Source: Sphingopyxis microcysteis
GTDB taxonomy: Bacteria > Pseudomonadota > Alphaproteobacteria > Sphingomonadales > Sphingomonadaceae
Assembly: GCF_012274265.1 (NCBI RefSeq)
Contig: NZ_JAANYY010000002.1
Location: forward strand, 868,001 to 932,000
Direction: 5' to 3'
Length of the DNA: 64,000 bases
Shown: in pieces, positions 18,709-28,780 of the stretch
How positions within the stretch are numbered: position 1 is the first letter of the stretch
Layout: each line of letters opens with the position of its first letter
Notes under the pieces: model-generated
Seen by the model: the letters and a program-made list of their open reading frames with translations, nothing else
Databases searched by the model: none
What the model was told of the DNA's origin: nothing
Translations under genes and position numbers: made by a program

Positions 18709-18782
18709 CGAGGATTCTCCCAAAACGCGACTCGATGGTCGCGTGGGATGGCATAACATAACTGTTCTAGTTGACAATAGCC

Positions 18783-21095
18783 TCAGGCGAGGCGGACGAA
18801 ACTGTCGAGCACGCGCTTGCTGCCCGCCTGTTCAAAGGCGACTTCCAGCTTGTTGCCGTCGATGTCGGCGATTTCGCCATAGCCGAATTTTTCGTGGAAC
18901 ACGCGCATCCCGATCGCGAGGTCGGCACGCGGTTTGGCACCGACCGACGCCGCCGGGCCTTTTTCGCTGGGGGCGGGGGCGCGGGTGATCGTCGAGGATT
19001 GCGCGGTGGCGCGCTGCCACGCCGGACCGCGCGTCATGATGCGCGACGGCTGGCGTTCGGCGACATGCGCGAAGGGATCGCCCTGCGCCGACCAATTCGC
19101 GCGCCACAGGCTCTGCCCGCCGCCGAAGCTGTTTTCGCTGTCGACATGTTCGGGCGGGATTTCAGCGATGAAGCGGCTCGGGATGCTGCTCATCCACTGG
19201 CCATAGATGCGGCGGTTCGCGGCGTGATAGATGCTTGCGCGCTGGCGGGCGCGGGTGATCGCGACATAGGCGAGGCGACGCTCCTCCTCGAGGCTGGCGA
19301 TGCCGCCTTCGTCCATCGACCGCTGCGACGGGAAAACGCCGTCCTCCCACCCGGCGAGGAAGACATGATCGAACTCGAGCCCCTTGGCGGCGTGGATCGT
19401 CATGATCGTGACCGTCTCGACCTGATCGTCATTGTCGCGGTCCATGACGAGGCTGACATGCTCGAGAAATTCCTCGAGCGTTTCATATTCCTCCATCGCG
19501 CGGACGAGTTCGGAGAGGTTTTCGAGGCGTCCCGCGGCCTCGGCGCTGCGGTCGGCCTGGAGCATCGCGGTATAGCCCGATTCGTCGAGGATGAGCTGGG
19601 TCAGCTCGGGGTGCGACAGCTCGTTGGCCTTGCTTTGCCAATTGCGCATCTGGGCGACGAAATTTGCGAGCTGGCGGCGCGCCTGCGGCGTCAGCTCGTC
19701 GGTTTCGGTGATCCGCGCTGCGGCGTGGAAAAGCGGCGCGCGCTCGGCCCGCGCGAACTGGTGGATGCGCCCAAGCGCCTTGTCGCCGAGCCCGCGTTTC
19801 GGAACATTGACGATGCGTTCGAACGCGAGGTCGTCGGCAGGTGACTGGACGAGGCGAAGGTAAGCGAGCGCGTCGCGGATTTCGGCGCGTTCGTAGAAGC
19901 GGAAGCCGCCGACGATGCGATAGGGCATGCCGATCGCGATGAAGCGGTCTTCGAACTCGCGCGTCTGGAACTGCGCGCGGACGAGGATCGCGGCGCGGTC
20001 GAGGCTGACCTGGCGGTGCTGGAGCGTTTCGAGCTCCTCGCCGATCCGCCGCGCTTCTTCGGGGCCGTCCCACACCCCGACGACGCGGAGCTTGTCGCCG
20101 GGTTCGAGCTCGGTCCACAGCGTCTTGCCAAGCCGGTCCGAGTTCTGCGCAATCAGCGCCGATGCGGCGGCGAGGATCTGCGGCGTCGAGCGGTAATTCT
20201 GTTCGAGGCGGATGACGGTCGCGCCCGGAAAATCCTTTTCGAAGCGCAGGATGTTCGCGACCTCCGCGCCGCGCCACGAATAGATCGACTGGTCGTCGTC
20301 GCCGACGCAGCAGATGTTCTTGCGCGCCTGCGCGAGCAGGCGAAGCCAGAGGTACTGGCTGGCATTCGTGTCCTGATATTCGTCGACGAGCACATATTTG
20401 AAGCGCGCCTGATATTGTTCGAGCACATCGCGGTGCGTCTTCAATATGACCAGCATGTGGAGCAACAGGTCGCCGAAATCGCAAGCGTTGAGCGTCTTCA
20501 GCCGCGCCTGATAGAGCGCGTAGAAATGCTGGCCCTTGCCGTCGGCATAGGCTTCCTTGTCGGCGGCATCGAGGTCGGCAGGCGTCAGCCCGCGGTTCTT
20601 CCACTTGTCGATCAGCCCCGCGAGCTGACGCGCGGGCCAGCGCTTTTCGTCGAGCCCTTCGGCCTGGATGAGCTGTTTCAGGACGCGAAGCTGGTCGTCG
20701 GTGTCGAGGATGGTGAAATTGCTCTGCAAACCCACCAGTTCGGCGTGGCGGCGGAGCATCTTTGCCGCGATGCTGTGAAAGGTGCCGAGCCATGGCATTC
20801 CTTCGACCGCGTCGCCGATCATCCGTCCGATACGCTCGCGCATCTCGCGCGCCGCCTTGTTGGTGAAAGTGACCGCGAGGATTTCGGAAGGCCAGGCGCG
20901 GCGCGTCGCGATAATGTGCGCGAGCCGCGCGGTGAGCGCCGCGGTCTTGCCCGTGCCCGCACCCGCGAGCATCAGAACCGGCCCCTCGGTCGTCAGCACG
21001 GCCTGCCGCTGCGGCCCGTTCAATCCTTGCAGATAGGGCGGGTCCGATGGGTCGGGGCGGGTGAGGTCGGGCGTCGAGATGGGGGGCGTGTTCAC
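18783..21095 (-). CDS. uvrD: ATP-dependent DNA helicase UvrD/PcrA
   Basis: A 770-residue superfamily 1A helicase. Motifs in order are LAGAGTGKT (Walker A), VTFTNKAAREM, VDEYQDTN, GDDDQSIYSWRGAE, RLEQNYRST and TIHAAKGLEFDHVFL. The C-terminus ends in a Tudor-like module (VFHEKFGYGEIADIDGN). It unwinds DNA 3'-5' in excision and mismatch repair. A GTG start at 21095 (VNTPPISTP) is chosen because residues further upstream are unlike the family, although the frame stays open to 21191. Confidence 0.93.
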   Translation of the reverse strand: MNTPPISTPDLTRPDPSDPPYLQGLNGPQRQAVLTTEGPVLMLAGAGTGKTAALTARLAHIIATRRAWPSEILAVTFTNKAAREMRERIGRMIGDAVEGMPWLGTFHSIAAKMLRRHAELVGLQSNFTILDTDDQLRVLKQLIQAEGLDEKRWPARQLAGLIDKWKNRGLTPADLDAADKEAYADGKGQHFYALYQARLKTLNACDFGDLLLHMLVILKTHRDVLEQYQARFKYVLVDEYQDTNASQYLWLRLLAQARKNICCVGDDDQSIYSWRGAEVANILRFEKDFPGATVIRLEQNYRSTPQILAAASALIAQNSDRLGKTLWTELEPGDKLRVVGVWDGPEEARRIGEELETLQHRQVSLDRAAILVRAQFQTREFEDRFIAIGMPYRIVGGFRFYERAEIRDALAYLRLVQSPADDLAFERIVNVPKRGLGDKALGRIHQFARAERAPLFHAAARITETDELTPQARRQLANFVAQMRNWQSKANELSHPELTQLILDESGYTAMLQADRSAEAAGRLENLSELVRAMEEYETLEEFLEHVSLVMDRDNDDQVETVTIMTIHAAKGLEFDHVFLAGWEDGVFPSQRSMDEGGIASLEEERRLAYVAITRARQRASIYHAANRRIYGQWMSSIPSRFIAEIPPEHVDSENSFGGGQSLWRANWSAQGDPFAHVAERQPSRIMTRGPAWQRATAQSSTITRAPAPSEKGPAASVGAKPRADLAIGMRVFHEKFGYGEIADIDGNKLEVAFEQAGSKRVLDSFVRLA

Positions 21096-21215
21096 GCGCG
21101 AACGATTAGGGAACGCAGGGCAGGCTGTCCAGCGCGGGCAGGCGCATTTTGACCTTGCACCGATCGCCTCGTCGCGTCCAAGGCGGCGCAATCAATCCGG
21201 GAAGGGGCATTGGGC

Positions 21216-22490
21216 GTGGAACTGGTACCCTATCGACAGCATCGGCGCATCCTGACCGCGAGCCTTGTCGGCACCGCGGTCGAGTTTTACGATTTCTATA
21301 TCTACGGGACGGCCGCAGCGCTCGTGTTCGGGCCGCTCTTCTTTCCGTCCGAATCGCCGTCGGCGCAGCTGATGCTGAGCTTCATGAGCTTTGGCCTTGC
21401 CTTTTTTGCCCGGCCCGTGGGAGCCATCGTGTTCGGCCATTATGGCGACCGGATCGGGCGCAAATCGACGCTTGTCGCCTCGCTGATGCTGATGGGCGCC
21501 TCGACGCTGCTGATCGCCTTCCTGCCGACCTATGCGATGGTCGGCTGGGTCGCGCCCCTGCTGCTATGCATCCTTCGGTTCGGGCAAGGGTTCGGGCTTG
21601 GCGGCGAGTGGGGCGGGGCAGCGCTGCTGGCGGTCGAAAATGCGCCGCCGGGCTGGAAATCGCGCTTCGGCATGTTTCCGCAATTGGGCGCACCGGTCGG
21701 ATTTATCGCGGCGAACGGGCTTTTCCTGCTGCTCGGGCTCGGCCTCAGCGATGCCGACTTTACGAGCTGGGGCTGGCGAATTCCCTTCCTGTTTTCGGCG
21801 CTGCTCGTTGGGCTTGGCCTCTGGGTGCGGCTGAAGATCGGCGAAACGCCCGATTTTCAGGAAGCGCTGGAGAAGGACAAGCCGGTGGGCGTCCCGATCG
21901 GCGAGCTGTTCCGGCATCATCTGGTGCCGACGCTGGCGGGGACTTTCGCGGTCGTCGCCTGCTTCGCGATCTTCTATCTCGCGACCAGCTTTGCGCTGGC
22001 CCATGGCACCACAGCGCTCGGTTATCCGAAGGAGCAGTTCCTGCTGATCCAGCTTGGCGCGATCCTGTTCATGGCGGCGGGGATCATCTTTGCAGGCTAT
22101 GCGAGCGACGCGTTGAGCGCGCAGCGCGTACTGACATGGGGCTGCGGCGCGACGGTGCTGATCGGCTTCGTCTTTGGGCCTGCGTTGGCGTCGGGAAGCT
22201 GGCTGATCATATTTGCGGGGCTGGCCGCCGCGCTGTTCGTGATGGGACTGGTCTATGGTCCGCTCGGCAGCTGGCTGACCGCGCTGTTTCCCGTCCACGT
22301 CCGCTATACCGGGGCGTCGGTGACGTTCAACGCGGGCGGCATATTGGGCGGGGCGATGGCGCCGATCATCGCGCAGGCGCTCGCCGAACGCGGCGGGACC
22401 GAAACGGTCGGGCTTTATCTGGCGCTGGCGGGCGTGGTGAGCTGGCTGGGGTTGCTGATGGTGCGGCAGCAGATGATCAGGCAGGCCTGA
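21216..22490 (+). CDS. MFS transporter, metabolite:H+ symporter (MHS) family
   Basis: A 424-residue transporter with about 12 helices. It shows the MHS signature TAVEFYDFYIYGTAAAL at helix 1, FARPVGAIVFGHYGDRIGRK between helices 2 and 3, and RFGQGFGLGGEWGGAAL at helix 4. Relatives import carboxylates, betaines or shikimate with protons; the substrate is not deducible. The GTG at 21216 sits 8 bases after GGAAGGGG (21200-21207). A TTG at 21210 is too close to that site. Its 3' end overlaps the convergent rsmD by 14 bp. Confidence 0.84.
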   Translation: MELVPYRQHRRILTASLVGTAVEFYDFYIYGTAAALVFGPLFFPSESPSAQLMLSFMSFGLAFFARPVGAIVFGHYGDRIGRKSTLVASLMLMGASTLLIAFLPTYAMVGWVAPLLLCILRFGQGFGLGGEWGGAALLAVENAPPGWKSRFGMFPQLGAPVGFIAANGLFLLLGLGLSDADFTSWGWRIPFLFSALLVGLGLWVRLKIGETPDFQEALEKDKPVGVPIGELFRHHLVPTLAGTFAVVACFAIFYLATSFALAHGTTALGYPKEQFLLIQLGAILFMAAGIIFAGYASDALSAQRVLTWGCGATVLIGFVFGPALASGSWLIIFAGLAAALFVMGLVYGPLGSWLTALFPVHVRYTGASVTFNAGGILGGAMAPIIAQALAERGGTETVGLYLALAGVVSWLGLLMVRQQMIRQA

Positions 22491-23019
22491 GCAGCGTCAG
22501 CTTCGCCTTGCCGACCTTGCGTGTCGCATCGATTTCGAACCCAGCAGCATCGACGTCTTCGTTGTGCGCCGTCTCGATCGAAATCCAGCTGTCCGGCCCG
22601 ATCCAGCCGAGGCGACCCAGCTTGTCGAGCGCCACGCCGCCCGCGCCGGTGCCATAGGGTGCATCGAGCATCAGGAGGTCATAGGTGCGCGGCGCCGGAC
22701 CAAGCGCGAGCACCGACCCGGCGCGGACATCGGCACGCCCGGTTGCGCCCAACGTCGCCAGATTCTTGCGCAGCGCATCGAGCGCGTCGCGATCCTGCTC
22801 GGCGAACAGACATTGTTCGGCGCCGCGTGACAGCGCCTCGATCCCCAGCGCGCCCGATCCCGCAAACAGATCGGCGACCACCAGTCCCTCAAAACTGCCG
22901 ACGCGGCTGGTCAGCATCGAGAACAGCGTTTCGCGCGTGCGATCGGCGGTAGGGCGCGTCGCGTCATTCCTCGGCGCGAGCAGCTTGCGGCCGCGCCATT
23001 CGCCCGAAATGACGCGCAT
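22477..23019 (-). CDS. rsmD: 16S rRNA (guanine-N2) methyltransferase RsmD
   Basis: A 180-residue methyltransferase starting MRVISGEWRGRKL, the RsmD signature, followed by RPTADRTRETLFSML and the SAM loop VADLFAGSGALGIEALSRGA. The catalytic motif reads LDAPYG rather than the usual DPPY/F, an oddity noted separately. It should methylate G966 of 16S rRNA (E. coli numbering). It overlaps the stop of the upstream pseudouridine synthase by one base (TGATG), so the two rRNA modification genes are coupled. Confidence 0.88.
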   Translation of the reverse strand: MRVISGEWRGRKLLAPRNDATRPTADRTRETLFSMLTSRVGSFEGLVVADLFAGSGALGIEALSRGAEQCLFAEQDRDALDALRKNLATLGATGRADVRAGSVLALGPAPRTYDLLMLDAPYGTGAGGVALDKLGRLGWIGPDSWISIETAHNEDVDAAGFEIDATRKVGKAKLTLLRPA

Positions 23020-23879
23020 CAGCCCATCTGCCGCCGGAATTTGAACAATTCGTCGCGGGGGACGACATCGACCGCGCCCAGCGGCATGCCGCCTAGCTCG
23101 AAGGCGCCGTAGCGGGTTCGGATCAGGCGGCTCACCTGAAGCCCGAAATGTTCGAGCACCTTACGCACTTCGCGGTTCTTGCCTTCCGTCAGCGTCATTT
23201 CGACCCACTGGTTGCGGCCCGTGCGGCGCTCGAGGTTCGCGTCGATCTTGCCATAGCGAACGCCGTCGATCTCGATCCCCATCGCCAGTTCCTCAAGCTG
23301 CGCCTGGCTGATGTCGCCAAAAGCGCGCGCGCGATAGGTGCGCTCGACCCCGCTCGCGGGCAGCTCGAGCTGACGCTTGAATTCGCCGTCATTGGTCAGC
23401 AGCAACAGCCCCTCGGTATTATAGTCGAGGCGGCCGACGGGCATTAGCCGCGGCAGATCCTTCGGCAACAGGTCATAGATGGTCTTGCGGCCCTTGGGGT
23501 CGCGGGCTGCGGTCAGGCAGCCTGCAGGCTTGTGAAAGCGGTAGAGGCGCGTCGAAACGGGTTTGGCGACGGGATTACCGTCGACCGTCAGGCCTTCGAG
23601 CGAAGCGAGCAAAGGCGCGGGCTGAACGATGACCTGGCCATTCAGCGCGATGCGGCCTTCCTCGATCATCCGTTCGACGTCACGGCGCGAACCGACGCCG
23701 GCACGCGCCAGCAGCTTGGCGATCCGCTGCGGCCCATCTTCGCGCTCGCCCTCTGCCGGCTTGGTTTTGAGGGCGGAGGCGGCGCCGCGCGCGGCGCGGC
23801 GTCCTCTTGGCGCGTCGCTGTCGCCGGCGGCTTTGGACACGGTCCGCGGGGCGGCACGGGGAGGGCGGCGAGTGGTCAT
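23019..23879 (-). CDS. rRNA pseudouridine synthase, RsuA/RluB family
   Basis: A 286-residue enzyme with an N-terminal basic, disordered tail, an S4 RNA-binding domain (KLLARAGVGSRRDVERMIEEG) and a pseudouridine synthase domain. The catalytic Asp lies in VGRLDYNTEGLLLLTND, and GKNREVRKVLEHFG is the conserved C-terminal motif. Length and the long basic leader favour RluB (23S rRNA) over RsuA, but the exact uridine is not readable. It is followed by overlapping rsmD and is divergent from the response regulator. Confidence 0.88.
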   Translation of the reverse strand: MTTRRPPRAAPRTVSKAAGDSDAPRGRRAARGAASALKTKPAEGEREDGPQRIAKLLARAGVGSRRDVERMIEEGRIALNGQVIVQPAPLLASLEGLTVDGNPVAKPVSTRLYRFHKPAGCLTAARDPKGRKTIYDLLPKDLPRLMPVGRLDYNTEGLLLLTNDGEFKRQLELPASGVERTYRARAFGDISQAQLEELAMGIEIDGVRYGKIDANLERRTGRNQWVEMTLTEGKNREVRKVLEHFGLQVSRLIRTRYGAFELGGMPLGAVDVVPRDELFKFRRQMG

Positions 23880-24032
23880 TGGAACGGATACGGCCTTTTG
23901 TCATTATGTGGGGCATAGTGTTGCCCTGCAGCCACGCTCATAGCCGGAAAAGTGTCGCTTCGTCGATGGGAAGCAGAAGCAATCTTGCACAGTGCCAGCG
24001 GGCGCGTCATGGCGCCGTTAAAGGGAGTATCC

Positions 24033-24470
24033 ATGCTGTTTGCGTCCCGCCCGTCCTGCATCAAGCGGCTGCTGATCATCGAGGATGATCCGCTGGTCGC
24101 GTTCGATAACGAGCGGACGCTGAAACACAGCGGTTACGATATCGTCGCGACGGTCGATTCGGGCGAAGCGGCCGTGCCGATCATCGCCGCTGAACAGATC
24201 GATGCCCTGGTGCTTGATTTGGGGCTGGCCGGGCATATGACGGGCCGCGAAGTGGCGCGGCTGGCACGCGACCGGGGTATCGCGGTCCTGCTCGTGACCG
24301 GGCAATGCCCCGACGACGCTGGCGATATCGCGGTCGCCCGCCTCAGCAAACCGCACAGCGCCTCGGCCCTCGTTGCCGCGTTGCGCGCGGTGGAATCGAT
24401 AAGCTGCCAGAACAAGATGCCACGCAAGGTCAGCGGCCTCACCACCTATTGGCGCCCCGAGGCGGCGTAA
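24033..24470 (+). CDS. Single-domain response regulator
   Basis: A 145-residue receiver domain with no output domain. The acidic pair is IIEDDPLV (about residue 19), the phosphoacceptor Asp lies in LVLDLGLAG, the conserved Thr in LLVTGQ, and the Lys in RLSKPHS. It would be phosphorylated by an unlinked histidine kinase; no kinase gene is in the window. The start at 24033 follows AAGGGAG (24021-24027). An EcfG-like but imperfect promoter match lies about 130 bp upstream (23881-23905). Confidence 0.86.
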   Translation: MLFASRPSCIKRLLIIEDDPLVAFDNERTLKHSGYDIVATVDSGEAAVPIIAAEQIDALVLDLGLAGHMTGREVARLARDRGIAVLLVTGQCPDDAGDIAVARLSKPHSASALVAALRAVESISCQNKMPRKVSGLTTYWRPEAA

Positions 24471-24494
24471 GCGCGACGGATCACCATCTTTTTT

Positions 24495-24570
24495 GTCATC
24501 CCGGCGAAAGCCGGGATCTCGCCGGTGTGTCATAATGATCGTTCGAGATCCCGGCCTCCGCCGCGATGAC
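24495..24570. repeat. Inverted repeat element, family A copy 2
   Basis: Arms 24495-24520 and 24545-24570 have the same 26-24-26 geometry as the copy at 7475-7550. The left arm differs from copy 1 at one base, and the right arm carries three mismatches to its partner. It lies in the 261-bp gap between the response regulator and ampG, where I see no gene. Confidence 0.83.
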
Positions 24571-24731
24571 GACGATTTTGTCTGCGCGCATGTTGCTGGC
24601 GGCAATCTTGCAGACGCCTCGTCGCGATAGCGGGCCGTGGCGCCAAATACCCGCTTCCAATTTGACCCCAAGGCATTAGGCCTTGGCGCCAAGCACAGAG
24701 CCGCTCGCCCGCGGCCCGCGGGGAGCACAGA

Positions 24732-26288
24732 ATGTCCGTCGACCTTATCCGTTTTCTCATTTTTGCCGGTATCCTCGGCGGGCTGGTCGTCGTTGCGCTC
24801 GCGGTCCCGGCCTTCCGGCCCTATCTGCGCAAGAATCCCGCCGTCGCTTTCCTTCTCGGCATTTCCAGCGGGTTCCCGTTCACGCTGGTCGCCGCCACCA
24901 TGACCTTCTGGCTCGCAAAGGTCGGCTTCACGCCGACAACCATCGGTTTTGCGGTGATGGTCGGCATCCCCTACACGATCAAATTCCTATGGGCGCCGCT
25001 GGTCGACAAGATTCCCTTGCCCGTCTTGACGAAGGCGCTCGGCCAGCGGCGAAGCTGGCTGTTTCTTGTTCAATTCTTCCTCGTGATCTCGATCTGGCAG
25101 ATGGGTGCGAGCAACCCGCAGCCGGACGATTATCGCTGGTTTTTGTTCTGGGCGGTCGTCACGGCCTTCTTCTCGGCAACGCAGGACATCGTCATCGACG
25201 CCTATCGCATCGAAATCCTGGAAGAGGACGAATTCGCTCACGGTACCGCCACCAACCAGTTCGGCTATCGCACCGGCAATCTGATCGCGGGCGCGGGGAC
25301 GATCTACTTTGCCTCGCAGGAAGGGCTGGGGCTTGGCTGGGCCATGGCCTACGGGCTCACGACGCTCTGCGTGCTTCCCGCGGTCCTAGGCGCCTTCTGG
25401 GCGGGTGAGGGCAAATTTGTCGACCGCTTCAGTAGCGCATCGGGCATGAAGCCGGGGCAGTGGCTCGTCGAAACGGTGGTCAACCCGTTCCGCGAGTTCC
25501 TGACCCGTAACGGCGCGCTGATGATCTTGCTCTTCATCCTGGTCTATAAGGTCGGCGATGCGATGGGGCAGGCGATGCTCGGCCCGATGATCGTCGATCT
25601 CGGCTTCGCCGACCTCGACTATATTTCGGCAAACAAGATCTGGGGCTTCGCTGCACTGATTATCGGGTCTGCGCTGGGCGGGCCGTTCGTGCTGTGGCTC
25701 GGTATGGGCCGGGCGCTGCTGGTTTCGGTGCTGCTGATGATGTTCTCGAACGTCATGTTCATGGCGCTGTCGATCGTGGGCAACGACTATTGGATGCTGG
25801 TTGCGGCGATCGTGACCGAGAATATCACCAGCGGCATCGGCCTGACCGTCGTCGCCGTCTATCTCTCGGGACTGTCGAACATCGCTTATACCGCGACGCA
25901 ATTTGCGCTGTTGTCGTCGGTTGCGGTGATCGGGCGAACCTTCATGGCCGGGCCTGCCGGGTTTGCCGCGGAAAGGCTGGGATGGACAGGCTTCTGGGGG
26001 CTCACGATCCTCGCCGCCATCCCGGGGATGATCCTGCTGTGGATGATGTGGCGCAAGGGCTATGTCGTGCAATCGATCCGCCAGAGCGGCGCGATCGACG
26101 AAGGCAAGCTTCGCAAGCCCGTCGGTGCCGCGCGCATCGCGGGCTTTGCGTTGATCGTCGCGGGGGTTGTCGGCGTGTTGCTGGCCAACCAGCTCGAGCT
26201 GGCATCGCAAATCATGTATGCGTCGCTCGCCGCCCTGCTTGTTGGCGCGCTGCTGGCGTGGAAGGGGCCGACAGCGAAGGTGGCGTGA
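24732..26288 (+). CDS. ampG: AmpG-family muropeptide MFS transporter
   Basis: A 518-residue membrane protein. It shows GISSGFPFTLVAATMTFWL, PYTIKFLWAPLVDKIPLP, FFSATQDIVIDAYRIEIL and QFGYRTGNLIAGAGTIYF, all characteristic of AmpG permeases that import anhydromuropeptides for cell-wall recycling. There are about 14 hydrophobic segments. The extra helices at the C-terminus fit AmpG rather than a 12-helix MFS. No ampR or ampD gene lies nearby. The assignment is by family; transport itself is inferred. Confidence 0.85.
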   Translation: MSVDLIRFLIFAGILGGLVVVALAVPAFRPYLRKNPAVAFLLGISSGFPFTLVAATMTFWLAKVGFTPTTIGFAVMVGIPYTIKFLWAPLVDKIPLPVLTKALGQRRSWLFLVQFFLVISIWQMGASNPQPDDYRWFLFWAVVTAFFSATQDIVIDAYRIEILEEDEFAHGTATNQFGYRTGNLIAGAGTIYFASQEGLGLGWAMAYGLTTLCVLPAVLGAFWAGEGKFVDRFSSASGMKPGQWLVETVVNPFREFLTRNGALMILLFILVYKVGDAMGQAMLGPMIVDLGFADLDYISANKIWGFAALIIGSALGGPFVLWLGMGRALLVSVLLMMFSNVMFMALSIVGNDYWMLVAAIVTENITSGIGLTVVAVYLSGLSNIAYTATQFALLSSVAVIGRTFMAGPAGFAAERLGWTGFWGLTILAAIPGMILLWMMWRKGYVVQSIRQSGAIDEGKLRKPVGAARIAGFALIVAGVVGVLLANQLELASQIMYASLAALLVGALLAWKGPTAKVA

Positions 26289-26330
26289 GGGCTTTCGGGC
26301 GCGCGGTCAAACCAGAATGTTCAACCCGCT

Positions 26331-26399
26331 CGTGTCGAGCGTAGTCGAGACATCCATGAGGCGCGCGTGCCTTCGCGTGTCTCGACTACGCTCGACACG
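26331..26399. repeat. Inverted repeat element, family B copy 1
   Basis: Perfect 21-bp arms at 26331-26351 and 26379-26399 (core TCGAGCGTAGTCGAGA) are separated by 27 bp. The element lies between the convergent ampG and folC genes and could act as a terminator. Related copies lie at 31536-31615 and 43267-43345. Confidence 0.85.
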
Positions 26400-26444
26400 A
26401 ACTGAAACCGAGGGCGGTGTTGAACCGCCCCCACATGATATCCC

Positions 26445-27785
26445 CTAAACCGGCATCTCGCCGTTCGCGCCCAGCACCACCCCCGCCAGATAAAGCGACC
26501 CGCAGATCAGAACATCGCCCGCCGGACGGTGCGCCGCGATATGGCGGAGCGCTGCGGCCGCATCGTCGCAGGGCTGCGCGTCGGCAATGCCAAGCTCACT
26601 CTGGACCCAATGGCAGAGATCCTTGGGATCATGATGTTCGTGTCCCGGGATGGGGACGGCCTGAAACGATGCGATGCGATCGGCGAAGGGGCGAAGGAAG
26701 CCCGTGGCGTCCTTGTTGCGCAGCAGGCCGCAGACGATGTGCAGCGGCGCGCGGCCTTCGAGCGCCTTGGCGAGCGCGACCCCGGCATCGGGATTATGCC
26801 CACCGTCGAGCCAGATTTGTGCGCCCGCGGGCAGAAGCGCGGTGAGCGGCCCGGCGCCGAGGCGCTGCATCCGGCCCGGCCAGAAAGCCTTGGCGACGCC
26901 GGTCGCGATGGCCGCGTCGGTCGGCTGCGGATCAGGCGCAAGGCGCAGCATCGCGATGGCGAGCCCGGCATTACGCATTTGGTGCGCACCCGTCATACGT
27001 GGATGGAGCAGGCGGTCGACCGAACCCAGTTTCGAATGCCAGCGAAAGGCGTTGCCCTCGACTTCGATCGTCCAGCCGTCGGCTTCGGGAAAGAGCGTCG
27101 CGCCGACCTCGGCGACCTTGGCCGCGATGGTGTCGCGAACGGGGGGTGGATAGGCAAGGGTGGCGACGGGCGTGTCCGGTTTGATGATGCCAGCCTTTTC
27201 CCACGCGATACGCATTGCGGGCTCTCTTGGCGTCCCGGCTTCGGGCGCAAGCAGAAAGGCCTCATGGTCGATGCCGAGCGAGGCGATGCCGACGACCGTC
27301 GGGGGCGGAATGATGTTCGTCGCATCAAGGCGCCCGCCAAGCCCGACCTCGATGATGCAGTCGTCCGCCGGGATACGCGCGAAAGCAAGGAAGGCTGCGG
27401 CAGTGGTGACTTCGAAGAAGCTCGCTTGAAGATCCGCGGCTTCGTCGAGCACTTCTTCGAGCAGCGCGGCAAGCAGCGCGTCGTCGATCAGCGTTCCGGC
27501 GAGGCGGATACGCTCGTTGAAGCGCACGAGATGCGGGCTGGTGTAAGCGTGAACGCGGCGCCCCTCTGCTTCGAGGATCGCACGCAGATAGGCACAGGTT
27601 GAGCCTTTGCCGTTGGTCCCGGCAACGTGGAAAGTGCGCGGGAGCTGGTTTTGCGGGTTACCGAGGCGCGCGCAGAGCTCGGCGATGCGTTCGAGGCCGA
27701 GGATGTCGCGGCCCGGCGACAGCGCGGCAAGGCGGTCGAGCTGGGTCTGGACGGCGGGGTCGGAGGAGTGGGCGTGGTCGGGCAT
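26445..27785 (-). CDS. folC: Bifunctional folylpolyglutamate synthase / dihydrofolate synthase
   Basis: A 446-residue Mur-ligase-type enzyme that adds glutamate to dihydropteroate or folates using ATP. The P-loop is VAGTNGKGSTCAYL (about residue 52). Further family motifs are EVGLGGRLDATNII and LDGGHNPDAG. It is the last gene of the trp-accD-folC minus-strand series, separated from accD by a 143-bp gap that carries a family C repeat. Confidence 0.93.
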   Translation of the reverse strand: MPDHAHSSDPAVQTQLDRLAALSPGRDILGLERIAELCARLGNPQNQLPRTFHVAGTNGKGSTCAYLRAILEAEGRRVHAYTSPHLVRFNERIRLAGTLIDDALLAALLEEVLDEAADLQASFFEVTTAAAFLAFARIPADDCIIEVGLGGRLDATNIIPPPTVVGIASLGIDHEAFLLAPEAGTPREPAMRIAWEKAGIIKPDTPVATLAYPPPVRDTIAAKVAEVGATLFPEADGWTIEVEGNAFRWHSKLGSVDRLLHPRMTGAHQMRNAGLAIAMLRLAPDPQPTDAAIATGVAKAFWPGRMQRLGAGPLTALLPAGAQIWLDGGHNPDAGVALAKALEGRAPLHIVCGLLRNKDATGFLRPFADRIASFQAVPIPGHEHHDPKDLCHWVQSELGIADAQPCDDAAAALRHIAAHRPAGDVLICGSLYLAGVVLGANGEMPV

Positions 27786-27823
27786 GGGGCGATTGAACCT
27801 GAGCGATCCCAGATCCGGTCGTG

Positions 27824-27890
27824 CTGAGCTTGTCGAAGCACCGTTCTTCTAGCGACGTCAGTAGAAAGAACAGCCCTTCGACAAGCTCAG
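27824..27890. repeat. Inverted repeat element, family C copy 1
   Basis: Perfect 15-bp arms CTGAGCTTGTCGAAG (27824-27838) and its complement (27876-27890) flank 37 bp, and are followed by GGCGAACGG. It lies inside the presumed accD-folC transcript. A second copy is at 47486-47555. Confidence 0.85.
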
Positions 27891-27928
27891 GGCGAACGGA
27901 AAAATGGGGGGTCGCCGATTGTCTAAAG

Positions 27929-28776
<848 letters not shown>

Positions 28777-28780
<4 letters not shown>

